From: JACDAE01 sp963717195
GTDB lineage: Bacteria > Chloroflexota > Ktedonobacteria > Ktedonobacterales > Ktedonobacteraceae
Reading direction: 5' to 3'
NCBI GenBank assembly: GCA_963717195.1
Contig: CAVQVR010000012.1
Coordinates: 434,001-498,000 of the forward strand
Length of the DNA: 64,000 bases
How positions within the stretch are numbered: the first letter of the stretch is position 1; every line of letters begins with the position of its first letter. Below, piece after piece: positions 44,456 through 53,268 of the stretch. Position numbers and translations under genes: made by a program. The notes below the pieces were generated by a model. It was given only the letters and a program-made list of their open reading frames with translations. It searched no databases and was not told the origin of the DNA.

Positions 44456-47400
44456 TCACGATTCCCAGGCATCGGTACCTGTCAACCAGTCGAGAAGGGT
44501 CTCGGGCATGTGGGAGACTGCTGCCTGGCGTTGTGAGCAACGAGGGAGGCTATGTAACACCATTGATCCATACTCTTTTGAAATGACGCGACGATCAAAC
44601 ATCACCACAATGTTGCGCTTTGTATCGCCCCACACCAGTCGGTTTAGCGCACGACGTACACGCAAAGCGGCAACCGGAACGGTTAACTGATGCAATTGAT
44701 CGGAGTAGTGTTCCGCGCGGGCTGCTATTGGCGGATCATTCAGTACTGGCATAGGCAAGCGTGCGATAACCAGGCAGGTAGGAGAATGTGTAATCTCTTC
44801 CGCGCCATCCCAGAAGCTCCCAGTACCCAGCAAGACGACATGTTCCTGGCTCTGGAAGACCTGCCAGAGCTGGCGCGGAGAGCCATCAATACCCTGTCCC
44901 AGCACAAGAATACCACGCGTCTCCAGGAGAGGCTTGATGGTAGCATAGGAACTACGTAAGGCGGCATGGGAGGTAAAAAGCACTGCCGTTTGCCCTTCCA
45001 GTGCCGTAGCAATCTGGATGAGAGCATCATCCAGGTGCCGTTGATACTGAGGAGCATTGGGCTCAGGAACATCGTTAGGGAAATACAACAATGTCTGCTC
45101 GTGGTGTTCCGTGACAACAGAAAGGGCTGGTGAGGCATCATTCTCCAATCCAAAGCGTCCACGCGAGAAAGCAAAAGAATTATCCACGGAGAGCGCCGAA
45201 CCAACAAAAATAGTACTTTTTTGATCTGATAATAGGAGACGACGCAGCAGCGTCGATGTCTGAATTAGTTGTGCATAGAGCACCGGAGCATCTTCTGCAG
45301 GTTGTGTAGGAATTGACGAAGTATCGGTATGGCGCTGCTGTGATCCCTGCTGAGCAAAAGAAGGCGGTGAGGGCATACGCAGCCAGTAGACCGTATCGCC
45401 ATCAGAGAGGGACATGGCCTGGTGTCCACGTTGTTTTTGTTCCAGTAGTTGCCGGGCTGCTATCGCCAATTCAGAAGCAACAGAACTATCCTCTCCGCTG
45501 CCAATATCGAGACGATGCCGATTACGCTGCGTCGTTAATATGACTTTCTCGGCTTCACATGCCAGGTCGATCACTGTCTGTAAGCGTTGAGATGCCTGCT
45601 GCCAGGCGTGTTCTGCATCTCCCCAGGAACTGAGATGGCGCATCGAGCTGTTCAAGCGCAGAGGCTGATCAATCCGTTCATTTCCACGCCACCCATGAGA
45701 GCGTCCAGAATAATCACCGCGCCCCTTATCTTTTCCACCACCACCTTGCTGCAAGAACTCCTCCAGCAAACGATTAAAGCAACCAAACAATTTCTCAATT
45801 GCTGTACGAGCCTGGCGCAAGGACTGAAACCAGTTCAACATGTGTGCATCGAGTTCCGCTTTAGGAATGGTTGGCGCTGTTGAGAGGCCACCTGGCCCAT
45901 TTTCGCGCAGTGAGGGTGCGGCAAGGGCCAGCAATCCTTGATAACGCCCATCTGGTAGCTCTGTACCAATCGTATTAAGCATTCTAAAGAGACCTACCTG
46001 GTCAAGTTCAGTATTGCTCCAGCGTGCGTTCTCCTCCTCCAACAGGTCCGCATCCAGAATGAGACGGCGCTCAATGCCTTTGAGAAGTGAATGTGGCTGC
46101 GATAGATCGTCAAAGAGACCAGCATAAGTCGTGACTACAACCTGTGCCGCCTTCACGCGTTCTTCGGCCAGGCTGACAAAACAATACCCTTTCCGTCGAT
46201 ACGTGCAACGCTCATAGATTGTTTTGGAGCGTGGATCAGCCGATGCAATCCGTTCCACTCCGGAGGAGATGCGTTCCCAGGCTGCTATCTCCTGAGGAAG
46301 GAGGGTTAATTCGCTTCGTTCGCCAGTCAACGTCTGTTGCGCCCATAGGCCCAGTTTGGCAAGACCACGCGCCTGTTCCGCCGTCAGTTCACCACTGGTA
46401 CGACGCAGCGCAGCACCAAACCAGCGATGTGTGCAGAGATAGCCACCACGCTCGGCCAGATAAGCGACCGGAAGCTGACTTTCCAGCAGGGATTGCAGGT
46501 GCGGGAGCACCGTATTAATAAGACGGCGGGCATTATGCTGGTTGGAACAGGCGATAATCAGTCGCGGAGGAGAAATTTCGCCGTTGCGAGAAGACTCGAC
46601 GATCCACTCCAAAGCCGGAAGCAGCGCAGGGGTATAGTCATTACCACCAACGGTAATTTCCATTAAGAGTGTAGTTCGTTGTTCTAACGCCTCGCGCACC
46701 GCTGAACGTGCCGTCTGGTAGGTTTCAGAAACAGATGCTGTATTCTGTTCGGGAATCACCTCTACACGAGCTTCCATCTGCTTGAGCGTATTCAGAGTAG
46801 CTACCTGCACCCGAGGCTCAGCCGGAAGCGAGGTCTGTTCCTGTGGGGCATCTTGCTGACGAGCAATAGCAAAAGAAAGCACGCGAGGGTCCATACCCAA
46901 TTGTGCGGCAAAACGGTCGCCCAGGCTTCCACGGGTCAATCCCCCATGCACTCCATCACGCTCCTGCCGATCACGCAGTTCCTGCCGAAAGAAATGCAAC
47001 AATGGCCAGGAGCGAGGTGCATCTAGATTAGCCAGGTCTTTTAGCAGTGCCAGATCCACAGATTGTAAGCGTTCGTGGAGAGCCAGGAATACATCCTTAG
47101 CCAGTACGGTATCAACCATTGCACGATGTCGATCGTCAGGAACCACGATACCCAGAGACTCAGCCACCTGCCCCAGGTTATAACTTGCCAGCGAGGGAAG
47201 CAGTACAGTAGCCAGCTCGAACGTATCAACGAGAGGATTATTACGCGCCAGTCCCCGGCGCTGAAGGAAATTCACATCAAAAGGAATGCTATGGCCCACA
47301 ATCGGAAGTTCGCCCAGAAAGAATTGCAGTTTCTTCGCAATCGTCTCGAAAGACGGTGCCCCCACAAGATGTTCTGGTTTTATACCTGTCAGACGTTGCA

Positions 47401-47566
47401 CTCTGTAAGGAACAGGACGCCCCGGTGAGACAAATGTCTCGAACGTATCAATAACATCTTTCCCCTGAAATTTAATAGCCGCTACCTCAAGAATAGCATC
47501 CTGATCGGCATGCAATCCCGTAGTCTCCAGATCAAGAGCCACGCGCACAGCTGATTTTTTCGCCAT
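44456..47566 (-). CDS. DinG-family protein with N-terminal 3'-5' exonuclease and degenerate helicase motifs
   Basis: 1036 residues. The N-terminal ~160 residues are a DnaQ-like DEDDh exonuclease, apparently active: D12/E14 in LDLETTG, D97 in GHSIPFDVNF, H147 and D152 in DRHRAMVD. The rest aligns with DinG/XPD-type helicases but key residues are lost: the Walker A loop GTGKS is replaced by EITVGGNDY (301-311), the DEAH box by LDADLLEEEN, the Fe-S region keeps only two Cys (YERCTYRRKGYC), and motif VI QxxGRxxR becomes RALNRLVW. An intact DinG exists in most relatives, so this may be a paralogue specialised as a nuclease scaffold. Start ATG 47566. Likely role in repair or nucleic-acid processing. 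Confidence 0.88.
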   Translation of the reverse strand: MAKKSAVRVALDLETTGLHADQDAILEVAAIKFQGKDVIDTFETFVSPGRPVPYRVQRLTGIKPEHLVGAPSFETIAKKLQFFLGELPIVGHSIPFDVNFLQRRGLARNNPLVDTFELATVLLPSLASYNLGQVAESLGIVVPDDRHRAMVDTVLAKDVFLALHERLQSVDLALLKDLANLDAPRSWPLLHFFRQELRDRQERDGVHGGLTRGSLGDRFAAQLGMDPRVLSFAIARQQDAPQEQTSLPAEPRVQVATLNTLKQMEARVEVIPEQNTASVSETYQTARSAVREALEQRTTLLMEITVGGNDYTPALLPALEWIVESSRNGEISPPRLIIACSNQHNARRLINTVLPHLQSLLESQLPVAYLAERGGYLCTHRWFGAALRRTSGELTAEQARGLAKLGLWAQQTLTGERSELTLLPQEIAAWERISSGVERIASADPRSKTIYERCTYRRKGYCFVSLAEERVKAAQVVVTTYAGLFDDLSQPHSLLKGIERRLILDADLLEEENARWSNTELDQVGLFRMLNTIGTELPDGRYQGLLALAAPSLRENGPGGLSTAPTIPKAELDAHMLNWFQSLRQARTAIEKLFGCFNRLLEEFLQQGGGGKDKGRGDYSGRSHGWRGNERIDQPLRLNSSMRHLSSWGDAEHAWQQASQRLQTVIDLACEAEKVILTTQRNRHRLDIGSGEDSSVASELAIAARQLLEQKQRGHQAMSLSDGDTVYWLRMPSPPSFAQQGSQQRHTDTSSIPTQPAEDAPVLYAQLIQTSTLLRRLLLSDQKSTIFVGSALSVDNSFAFSRGRFGLENDASPALSVVTEHHEQTLLYFPNDVPEPNAPQYQRHLDDALIQIATALEGQTAVLFTSHAALRSSYATIKPLLETRGILVLGQGIDGSPRQLWQVFQSQEHVVLLGTGSFWDGAEEITHSPTCLVIARLPMPVLNDPPIAARAEHYSDQLHQLTVPVAALRVRRALNRLVWGDTKRNIVVMFDRRVISKEYGSMVLHSLPRCSQRQAAVSHMPETLLDWLTGTDAWES

Positions 47567-47629
47567 AGTTCCCTGTTCCTCTATGTCTCTCTCATTCTTG
47601 CTCTACATTATTCTTTTTTATATTTACGC

Positions 47630-48244
47630 TTACTCCTGGGGGGACGGAGATAGCGGCCAATTTTCAAGTAATTTACCAGCCTTCCTGGCAGCCTGCCCAC
47701 GATGGCTGATACGGTTCTTATGTTCCGGAGTGAGTTCTGCAGTGGTTTTCCCAAGTTCAGGGATCAAAAAAATAGGATCATATCCAAAGCCATTTGTACC
47801 ACGAGGAGCGTCAGCAATCACCCCTTCAACCACTCCTTCCACACTACGACAATAACCAGATGGCTCGGCAATAGAGATGACACAGCGAAAACGAGCAGTA
47901 CGTTGATCCTGTGGAAGTCCCTGAAGTTGCTTCAGGATCAGACGGAAGCGCTCTTCATAGGGCGTATCCACACCTGCAAAGCGAGCGGAATAGACACCAG
48001 GAGCACCATCAAGCGCATCAATCTCTAAACCAGAATTGTCAGCAAGAGAGAGCATACCGGAAGCCTGAGCATAGGCACACGCTTTCAGTTCTGCATTTTC
48101 TAGAAAAGTCGTTCCCGTCTCTTCCACGTCCATGTCTAGCTGGATGTCAGTAAGCGAAAATAAAGTAAAAGGTAAAGTAGAGAAAATCACACGAAGCTCA
48201 TCCACCTTATGGCGGTTCGTCGTGGCCAGCAATAGGACACGCAT
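47630..48244 (-). CDS. rdgB: XTP/dITP diphosphatase (RdgB/HAM1)
   Basis: Hydrolyses deaminated purine triphosphates to monophosphates to keep the nucleotide pool clean. The 204-residue protein has the substrate motif LLLATTNRHKVDELR, FLENAELKA, GAPGVYSARFAG, GFGYDPIF, ELTPEHKNRISHRGQA. The catalytic-base position of the family (Asp69 in E. coli RdgB, motif ADDSGL) is Asn70 here (LADNSGLEIDAL). ATG 48244 is chosen behind GGAGA; in-frame starts further upstream add MSSLEMY. It lies 63 bp downstream of the DinG-type gene's start region. Confidence 0.92.
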   Translation of the reverse strand: MRVLLLATTNRHKVDELRVIFSTLPFTLFSLTDIQLDMDVEETGTTFLENAELKACAYAQASGMLSLADNSGLEIDALDGAPGVYSARFAGVDTPYEERFRLILKQLQGLPQDQRTARFRCVISIAEPSGYCRSVEGVVEGVIADAPRGTNGFGYDPIFLIPELGKTTAELTPEHKNRISHRGQAARKAGKLLENWPLSPSPQE

Positions 48245-48387
48245 ATACATCTCCAAACTAGACAAAATCTGAACATTGTCCCATATCTTATCATATCACG
48301 GCATAGTTGTCGAGATTCCATATCTTCCAGTGAGGTATTGACTTCTCAACATTAATACGCTATTATAAATCCTGCAAATGCAGATAA

Positions 48388-48468
48388 GCCGGTGTGGCGG
48401 AACGGTATACGCGCTTGTCTCAAAAACAAGTCCCGCAAGGGTTGAGGGTTCGAATCTCTCCACCGGCA
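48388..48468 (+). tRNA. tRNA-Leu (CAA)
   Basis: 81-base cloverleaf. Acceptor GCCGGTG pairs with CACCGGC, the D-arm follows, the anticodon arm is CTTGT-CTCAAAA-ACAAG with anticodon CAA, there is a long variable arm (TCCCGCAAGGGTTGA), and the T-arm is GGTTCGAATCTC. Discriminator A at 48468. Confidence 0.96.
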
Positions 48469-48774
48469 TGACCCATCTTCTGATGTCTATGGAAGTCGCT
48501 CCTGTGCTCATTTCTCACCTTCACTTTCCACTGTTTTCTTTGAAAATCGTTGGGTGTTTTTCGGTTTTCCTGTCAACGTTCCTGTCAGTTTGAGGCCGAA
48601 TAAACACCGTTTTAAAAGGTAAAAATAGAACCGCCCACTGGAGTTAGCAGACAAAGAAGAAGCCTGCAATGAGAACGATCTATCTCTCAATTGCAGGCTT
48701 CGCTCCACACATCATACGCTTCCCTTAACCTCCAGAGCCTGTAAAGAAATCAGGTGGCGAATGCATACCCAGCC
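48469..48774. other. Intergenic region downstream of tRNA-Leu
   Basis: About 300 bp. It contains a terminator-like hairpin (listed) and a duplicated TTCCTGTCA at ~48570-48590. An open frame on the minus strand (48508-48708) has no similarity to known families. As the window becomes accessory after it, this is a candidate island boundary. Confidence 0.45.
48659..48701. terminator. Hairpin between tRNA-Leu and the kinase gene
   Basis: Stem GAAGCCTGCAA(T)TGAGA with its complement, one bulged base and a ~10-base loop, in the gap before the 3' end of the phosphotransferase gene. Confidence 0.55.
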
Positions 48775-49767
48775 TTACACATGGTTCTCGAGGGACGCTT
48801 TATAGTCATCCAGCCAGTTCTCGAACTTCAAACGCAGTGAGTGCAACCAGACTGGATCCCCAACCCACGGGGGAAGATCCATGCTGCGAACGAGCCGTGC
48901 ATAGGTGAGGAGCTTCGCCATTCTGAGGAACAGTGGTAACTGGGATACGAGTTCAGGATGCAGCCCATGCTGTGTACGATATCCATCGATAAAAGCAAGG
49001 AACGATCTCTTGTTCAGATCAATTCCTTCGCGAAAAAGATCTCGGAGGGCGAAAGCGATATCCATGATATACCAGGCGGATGAACACTCATCGAAGTCAC
49101 CTATTCCTATTGTCTGGCTTTGCCAATACAAGTTATCCAGCTCGAAATCGAAGTGGATCACCCCGTAGGTGTCATCTGTTACTGGGAGTGCCTGAAGCGA
49201 AGAGGCAATCTGCTCAAATTCAGACCGCACCGCCGATGTCTCTTCGGGAAGAGAGGCTCTAACAAAATCCAGATGATCTCTCCATGTGCTCCGTGCGGAG
49301 GGAGCAGAACCTGCATAGCTCTGTATAACTGAGTGGAGATTTCCCAGGGCCGCCCCCCACTCTTCAAATTGGGAGTCATCGAGGTCCTCAATATCCAATT
49401 CGGACCCTTCCAGTCCGGCAAACACGACGGCGTAAAAGGTGCCCAGATCAGTCAGAACCGTTTCGACGAAGTTCCCGTTTCTGGACGGAAGGGGAGTAGT
49501 CACGGTTATTCCCCTCTCGGCTACCCACTGGAGGATTTCGATCTCTGCCTCGATAGTCGCTCTCGTCCGCTCCGAAGAAGCAGCGAAACGCAGGAAGCAC
49601 GGTCTCCCTTCTTTACGGAAGCGGTAGACGAAGTTCGCGCTGGACCTGAAGAACCGTGCAGATCCCTGCTCATGATCCCATTGTTTGAGGATCTGCTCTG
49701 CAATTGGACTGCCTCCGTAGGCATTCACGGTACTATCCACGGTGCATATCATACTCAATTTCATCAT
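48775..49767 (-). CDS. APH-family phosphotransferase
   Basis: 330 residues with the aminoglycoside-phosphotransferase fold: N-lobe FVYRFRKEGRPCFLRFAASSERTRATIEAEIEILQWVAERG, the catalytic loop GVIHFDFELDNLYW (HxD-x4-N), the metal motif IGDFDECSSAWYIMDIA, and a long helical C-terminal lobe. It may phosphorylate a small molecule such as an aminoglycoside, homoserine or choline; no resistance claim is made. ATG 49767 has AAGGACGCG upstream. First accessory-looking gene of the right-hand region. Confidence 0.8.
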   Translation of the reverse strand: MMKLSMICTVDSTVNAYGGSPIAEQILKQWDHEQGSARFFRSSANFVYRFRKEGRPCFLRFAASSERTRATIEAEIEILQWVAERGITVTTPLPSRNGNFVETVLTDLGTFYAVVFAGLEGSELDIEDLDDSQFEEWGAALGNLHSVIQSYAGSAPSARSTWRDHLDFVRASLPEETSAVRSEFEQIASSLQALPVTDDTYGVIHFDFELDNLYWQSQTIGIGDFDECSSAWYIMDIAFALRDLFREGIDLNKRSFLAFIDGYRTQHGLHPELVSQLPLFLRMAKLLTYARLVRSMDLPPWVGDPVWLHSLRLKFENWLDDYKASLENHV

Positions 49768-50038
49768 AGAAACGCGTCCTTCTTCATCCTCACTGATTGT
49801 TCGATAGGTGTAGCTTCGGCTTGTATCTTACGTTGTTTAAGGAACCGAGGCAAGAGGTTTTGTGCCAAGTAGTACGAGTGTTTCCTGTGAAGTATCAGGC
49901 ACCATCTCGTGTTTTGTGAAAAGGCAGGATCGAACCGTTGTTGTCAAACCTAAGAGAGCCAATTGACGGACTGGAGGGAACCAACTAAAATGGGGTTGGA
50001 TAGGCAGGTGTCACCTCTCTGAGGGGAAAGGAAGGAGT

Positions 50039-51046
50039 ATGAGCCACACCAGTAAGGATCAGGGGATTGCAGACGTGATCAACGCCTTAAACGACCGGAC
50101 ATGGAAAACCCGCCACCAAGCATCCGATGCGCTGATCAGATATGGGAAACCAGCAGTTCAGCCGCTGATGGCTGCGATCAGAGAGAACACGTTCACCGTC
50201 TTCACCTTGCCAGAAGCCATACGAGCACTAGGAGGCATTGGAGATGTGCAAGCTGTTGATCTGCTCATTGAAGAACTGGAAAGCAGACATGTTCATGCCG
50301 TTCAAGAGGCCATTAAAGGACTTGGGTCCATTGGCAATCCACAGGCCATAGAGCCACTCATTGATGTGTTTCGGCACGATTGGGACGACACCGAGACGTT
50401 CACCGCGTGGCAAGAAGCAGCGACAGCGCTGGCAGCCATTGGCGAACCCTCCCTCCCAGCCCTCCTGGCTGCGCTCTCGGATGAAGACAGCACTGTCCGG
50501 CAGGAAGTTGCTGAAGCATTAGGAAAGCTGCATGACCCACGAGCCGTTGATCCTCTGATGAATGCTTTACAGGATGAAAACACTCCTGTTCGAGCATCTG
50601 CGGTAGCTGCCCTGGCAAAGCTAGGCAACGAGCGTGCTATTGAGCCACTGATCGCTCTGCTCACCCAGGATAAAAACACATTTGTTCGAGCACGTGCTGT
50701 GAGTGCTCTGGGAACGCTTGGTCAGGTAGATAGCGCATCTGTATTTGTCCCCATTGTCAGTGCCCTTAAGGATCGAGATCCTATCGTACGCAGCATGGCC
50801 GTGACTGCTTTGGGAAAACTCTCAGATACTCGTATTCATGATCTGCTTCTTGAACTGTTGAATAATCCAGATGGTGATGTTCGTAGCGCTGCTGTCCTTA
50901 CTCTCGCTCATGTTGGCGATGAACGGGCCTTACCTGCCTTGACCTGGATACAACAAAATGATACAGGTTACTCTGGAGCAAACAAGATCAAAGATCATGC
51001 GACCTATGCTCTCCAACACATTCAAGAACGTCAGCAGAAGAGGTAG
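50039..51046 (+). CDS. HEAT-repeat protein
   Basis: 335 residues made almost entirely of ~8 HEAT-like (PBS-lyase-type) repeats of ~31 residues, each with the pattern VR-x2-A-x2-ALG-x-L-x(5)-A-x2-PL (for example STVRQEVAEALGKLHDPRAVDPLMNAL and TPVRASAVAALAKLGNERAIEPLIALL). Such solenoids act as protein-binding scaffolds and in phycobilin or defence contexts; no catalytic residue is visible. The ribosome site is GAAAGGAAGG. It is the last gene before the transposon-like element. Confidence 0.83.
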   Translation: MSHTSKDQGIADVINALNDRTWKTRHQASDALIRYGKPAVQPLMAAIRENTFTVFTLPEAIRALGGIGDVQAVDLLIEELESRHVHAVQEAIKGLGSIGNPQAIEPLIDVFRHDWDDTETFTAWQEAATALAAIGEPSLPALLAALSDEDSTVRQEVAEALGKLHDPRAVDPLMNALQDENTPVRASAVAALAKLGNERAIEPLIALLTQDKNTFVRARAVSALGTLGQVDSASVFVPIVSALKDRDPIVRSMAVTALGKLSDTRIHDLLLELLNNPDGDVRSAAVLTLAHVGDERALPALTWIQQNDTGYSGANKIKDHATYALQHIQERQQKR

Positions 51047-51245
51047 TCCAGAAGCGTCTCCATAATTCCAGGTAAGCACGAGCGGATAGTTCTCTTTGTA
51101 AGTGATCTGAGAGAGAAAAATAGACGAGACAGCGGCCTGTCTCAAAATGCTCTTACAAACGCTTCGATCGCTTTTATCACATTATCGCCCTTGGCTTCAC
51201 GCTCAGGATCATCAGAAAAATGCTGCTACGAGTGCACAAATATCC

Positions 51246-51286
51246 GGCCTATTAGGCCCCCCGACGAAATTTACAATGCTAAGCCC
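51246..51286. repeat. Left terminal inverted repeat
   Basis: 41-bp end with an internal palindrome GGCCTATTAGGCC at its outer tip. It differs from the right end at two positions (C/G and T/C). Confidence 0.9.
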
Positions 51287-51366
51287 TCATACCGTCATCT
51301 TGTAACTTCCCGTTCCACCTCGGCTGGTCCCTCGGAGTGGGGTATCTATCCCAGGATTCCGCTCTG

Positions 51367-51762
51367 TTAGCTTGCGCGAGTCGCAGAGGCAGACTCTTTG
51401 GTCTCGTGGATCCCGAAGTATGACAGCGCGCATACGGCCAAAAATGCAGTACCGGCGATGACCAGAGCAACGCGCATCCCTGGCACGAAGCCCTGGCTGC
51501 TGCTGACTAGTGTACCGAGTAAGGCCACGCCTAGCACGCTGCCAACCTGTCTACCCGCATTGAGTACCGCAGAAGCGATGGACAGACGTTCGCGCGGAGC
51601 AGACTCGATGCAGGCGTTGGTCATAGCCGGCACATGAAACGCCAGGCCAAAGCCAATCGCCATCAGCATGAAACAGAAGACCAGATACGGAGTGGTGGTG
51701 TCTGTCAGGCACATGCTCAGGAATCCAGCGGCTCCAATCAGCGAATCAACGATCGTTGGGAT
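51367..51762 (-). pseudogene. 3' fragment of an MFS (EmrB/QacA-like) transporter
   Basis: Only ~130 residues, equivalent to the last few transmembrane segments of a DHA2-type drug exporter (IGAAGFLSMCLTDTTTPYLVFCFMLMAIGFGLAFHVPAMTNACIESAPRERLSIASAVLNAGRQVGSVLGVALLGTLVSSSQGFVPGMR...). The frame is open up to the stop of the upstream hydrolase gene at 51763, so the N-terminal ~380 residues are missing. Unlikely to be functional. Confidence 0.75.
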
Positions 51763-52752
51763 TTACCTCGAACCAGTCAGGAAGCTGTCAACCAGGTTAG
51801 CAATTTCATCTGCTGCCGTATCCAGCGCGAAGTGACCACCATCGACTCGATACACCTGCGCCTGCGAGACATCGCGGCGGAACGCTTCCGGTTCGGAATC
51901 ATCGAACGAAAGTTCGTACATACCCCAAAGAACGAGCAGGCGTGGCTGGGTTTGACGCATCCATTCCTGCCATCGTGGGTAGGAAGCGACGTTGGATTGG
52001 TAATCGTAAAACAAATCGCTCTGGATGTCAGCCTGGCCTGGCTGGTTCAGGAAACGGATTTCATCGGTCCACAGATCCGGATCGTAGCGCTCAACCTGGG
52101 GATCATTACCTACATGCCGCGTGCGCGTGGTGGCAAGCGAGAGCAGATTCGAGCGCAAGGCCACCTCGTAGGCTGCGCGGTCGGCCCAAAAAGCGCGGCG
52201 GAGGTTCCAGTTTTCCCCGAGACCGCTCTCATGCGCCACAGCATCCTGAACGATGAGCGATTGAACGCGCTCCGGGTGTGCAAGAGCCAGGCGAAAGCCA
52301 ACTGGCCCACCATAGTCTTGCATGTAGAGGCTGTAATGTGTCAGGCCCAACGCTTCGGTCACATGCTCCATCACGGTCGCGATGTGGTCGAAGGTGTACG
52401 CGAATTGGGTATGATCAGGCCAATCGCTATGGCCGAAACCCGGATAATCCGGAGCGATCAAGTGATAGCGGTCGGACAGGCGCTGCAAAAGCGGCTCATA
52501 CATCCGCGAAGAGGATGGCAAGCCGTGAAGCAAAAGCAGGGCAGGGGCGTCTTTCGGCCCGGCCTCCCGGTAGAAAATGGACAGGTCGTCGACCTGCACG
52601 GTGCGATAAGACACTGCGGTGTTCATAGGTTTCTCCTTTTGCTTGTCTTGAGCCAGAACCCAGCCTGGAGCCAGCAGTACCAGGAAAAGCACTGCGATGA
52701 CGAGAAGGACGGCTGTTTTCTGGTTGCCATGCGCGTCAATACTCCTTCGCAT
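51763..52752 (-). CDS. Alpha/beta hydrolase (haloalkane dehalogenase / epoxide hydrolase-like)
   Basis: Up to 329 residues. The alpha/beta-hydrolase core has the oxyanion HGLPSSSRMYEPLL, the nucleophile Asp in SLYMQDYGGPVGFRLAL (as in dehalogenases and epoxide hydrolases), an acid region and the His in DGGHFALDTAADE. From ATG 52752 the protein begins with a convincing signal peptide (KTAVLLVIAVLFLVLLAPGWVLAQ). An internal ATG at 52626 (MNTAVSYRTVQ) has an excellent ribosome site AAGGAG and gives a cytoplasmic 286-residue form. The start 52752 is 1 bp past the RidA stop, allowing reinitiation. Both forms may be made; substrate unknown. Confidence 0.85.
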   Translation of the reverse strand: MRRSIDAHGNQKTAVLLVIAVLFLVLLAPGWVLAQDKQKEKPMNTAVSYRTVQVDDLSIFYREAGPKDAPALLLLHGLPSSSRMYEPLLQRLSDRYHLIAPDYPGFGHSDWPDHTQFAYTFDHIATVMEHVTEALGLTHYSLYMQDYGGPVGFRLALAHPERVQSLIVQDAVAHESGLGENWNLRRAFWADRAAYEVALRSNLLSLATTRTRHVGNDPQVERYDPDLWTDEIRFLNQPGQADIQSDLFYDYQSNVASYPRWQEWMRQTQPRLLVLWGMYELSFDDSEPEAFRRDVSQAQVYRVDGGHFALDTAADEIANLVDSFLTGSR

Positions 52753-52753
52753 T

Positions 52754-53248
52754 TTAAGGAGTGACTTCAAAAATCACTTCCAACTCGATCGGCATCCCGA
52801 GTGGCAGACTTGCCACTCCGAGCACGATCCGAGTCGATAGTTTCTCTTCCCCGAAAACGTGTACCAGCATTTCCGAAGCCGCATCGGCAACGCTTGGATG
52901 TTCCCGGAAATCGCCATCTGTGGCGATCGACACGCCAAGCCTGACCACACGGCTTACCTTGTCGAGTGAGCCTAAATGGTGCCGCGCCGCTGACAGCACG
53001 TTCAGACAGGCGATGGCGGCGGCTTTGCGGCCGTCCTCTACCGTCAGTTCCGCGCCAAACCGCCCAAGATAGGCTGGCTTGCCGCCCGCTACCGGCAACA
53101 TCCCGCTGAGGAAGAGCAGGTTGCCGGTTTGCACGACCTCCACATACGCGCCCAACGGTGTGGGAACCGGGGGAAGCTGAATGTTGTGGTCATGCAACCG
53201 CTGTTCTGCGCCAGCCTGCACGGTGTGATGAGACATAGGATTGTTCAT
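52754..53248 (-). CDS. RidA family protein (YjgF/YER057c/UK114)
   Basis: 164 residues. RidA members deaminate reactive enamine/imine intermediates. It shows VQTGNLLFLSGMLPVAGG, DGRKAAAIACLNVLSAARHHLGSLDKVSRVVRLGVSIATDGDF, and ASLPLGMPIELEVIFEV; the usual catalytic Arg region (RxxxGV) is altered to IVLGVASLP, so activity is uncertain. Start ATG 53248 is set by AAGGAG at 6-7 bp; the open frame extends nine codons further back (MVDDKKEKP) through that site. Lies 20 bp after the SDR gene. Confidence 0.88.
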   Translation of the reverse strand: MNNPMSHHTVQAGAEQRLHDHNIQLPPVPTPLGAYVEVVQTGNLLFLSGMLPVAGGKPAYLGRFGAELTVEDGRKAAAIACLNVLSAARHHLGSLDKVSRVVRLGVSIATDGDFREHPSVADAASEMLVHVFGEEKLSTRIVLGVASLPLGMPIELEVIFEVTP

Positions 53249-53268
53249 AGGTTTCTCCTTTTTGTCGT

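Noticed and set aside
48508..48708. Small gene or integrase remnant downstream of tRNA-Leu
   Set aside because: The open frame has no recognisable motif or ribosome site, and no tyrosine-recombinase residues are seen.
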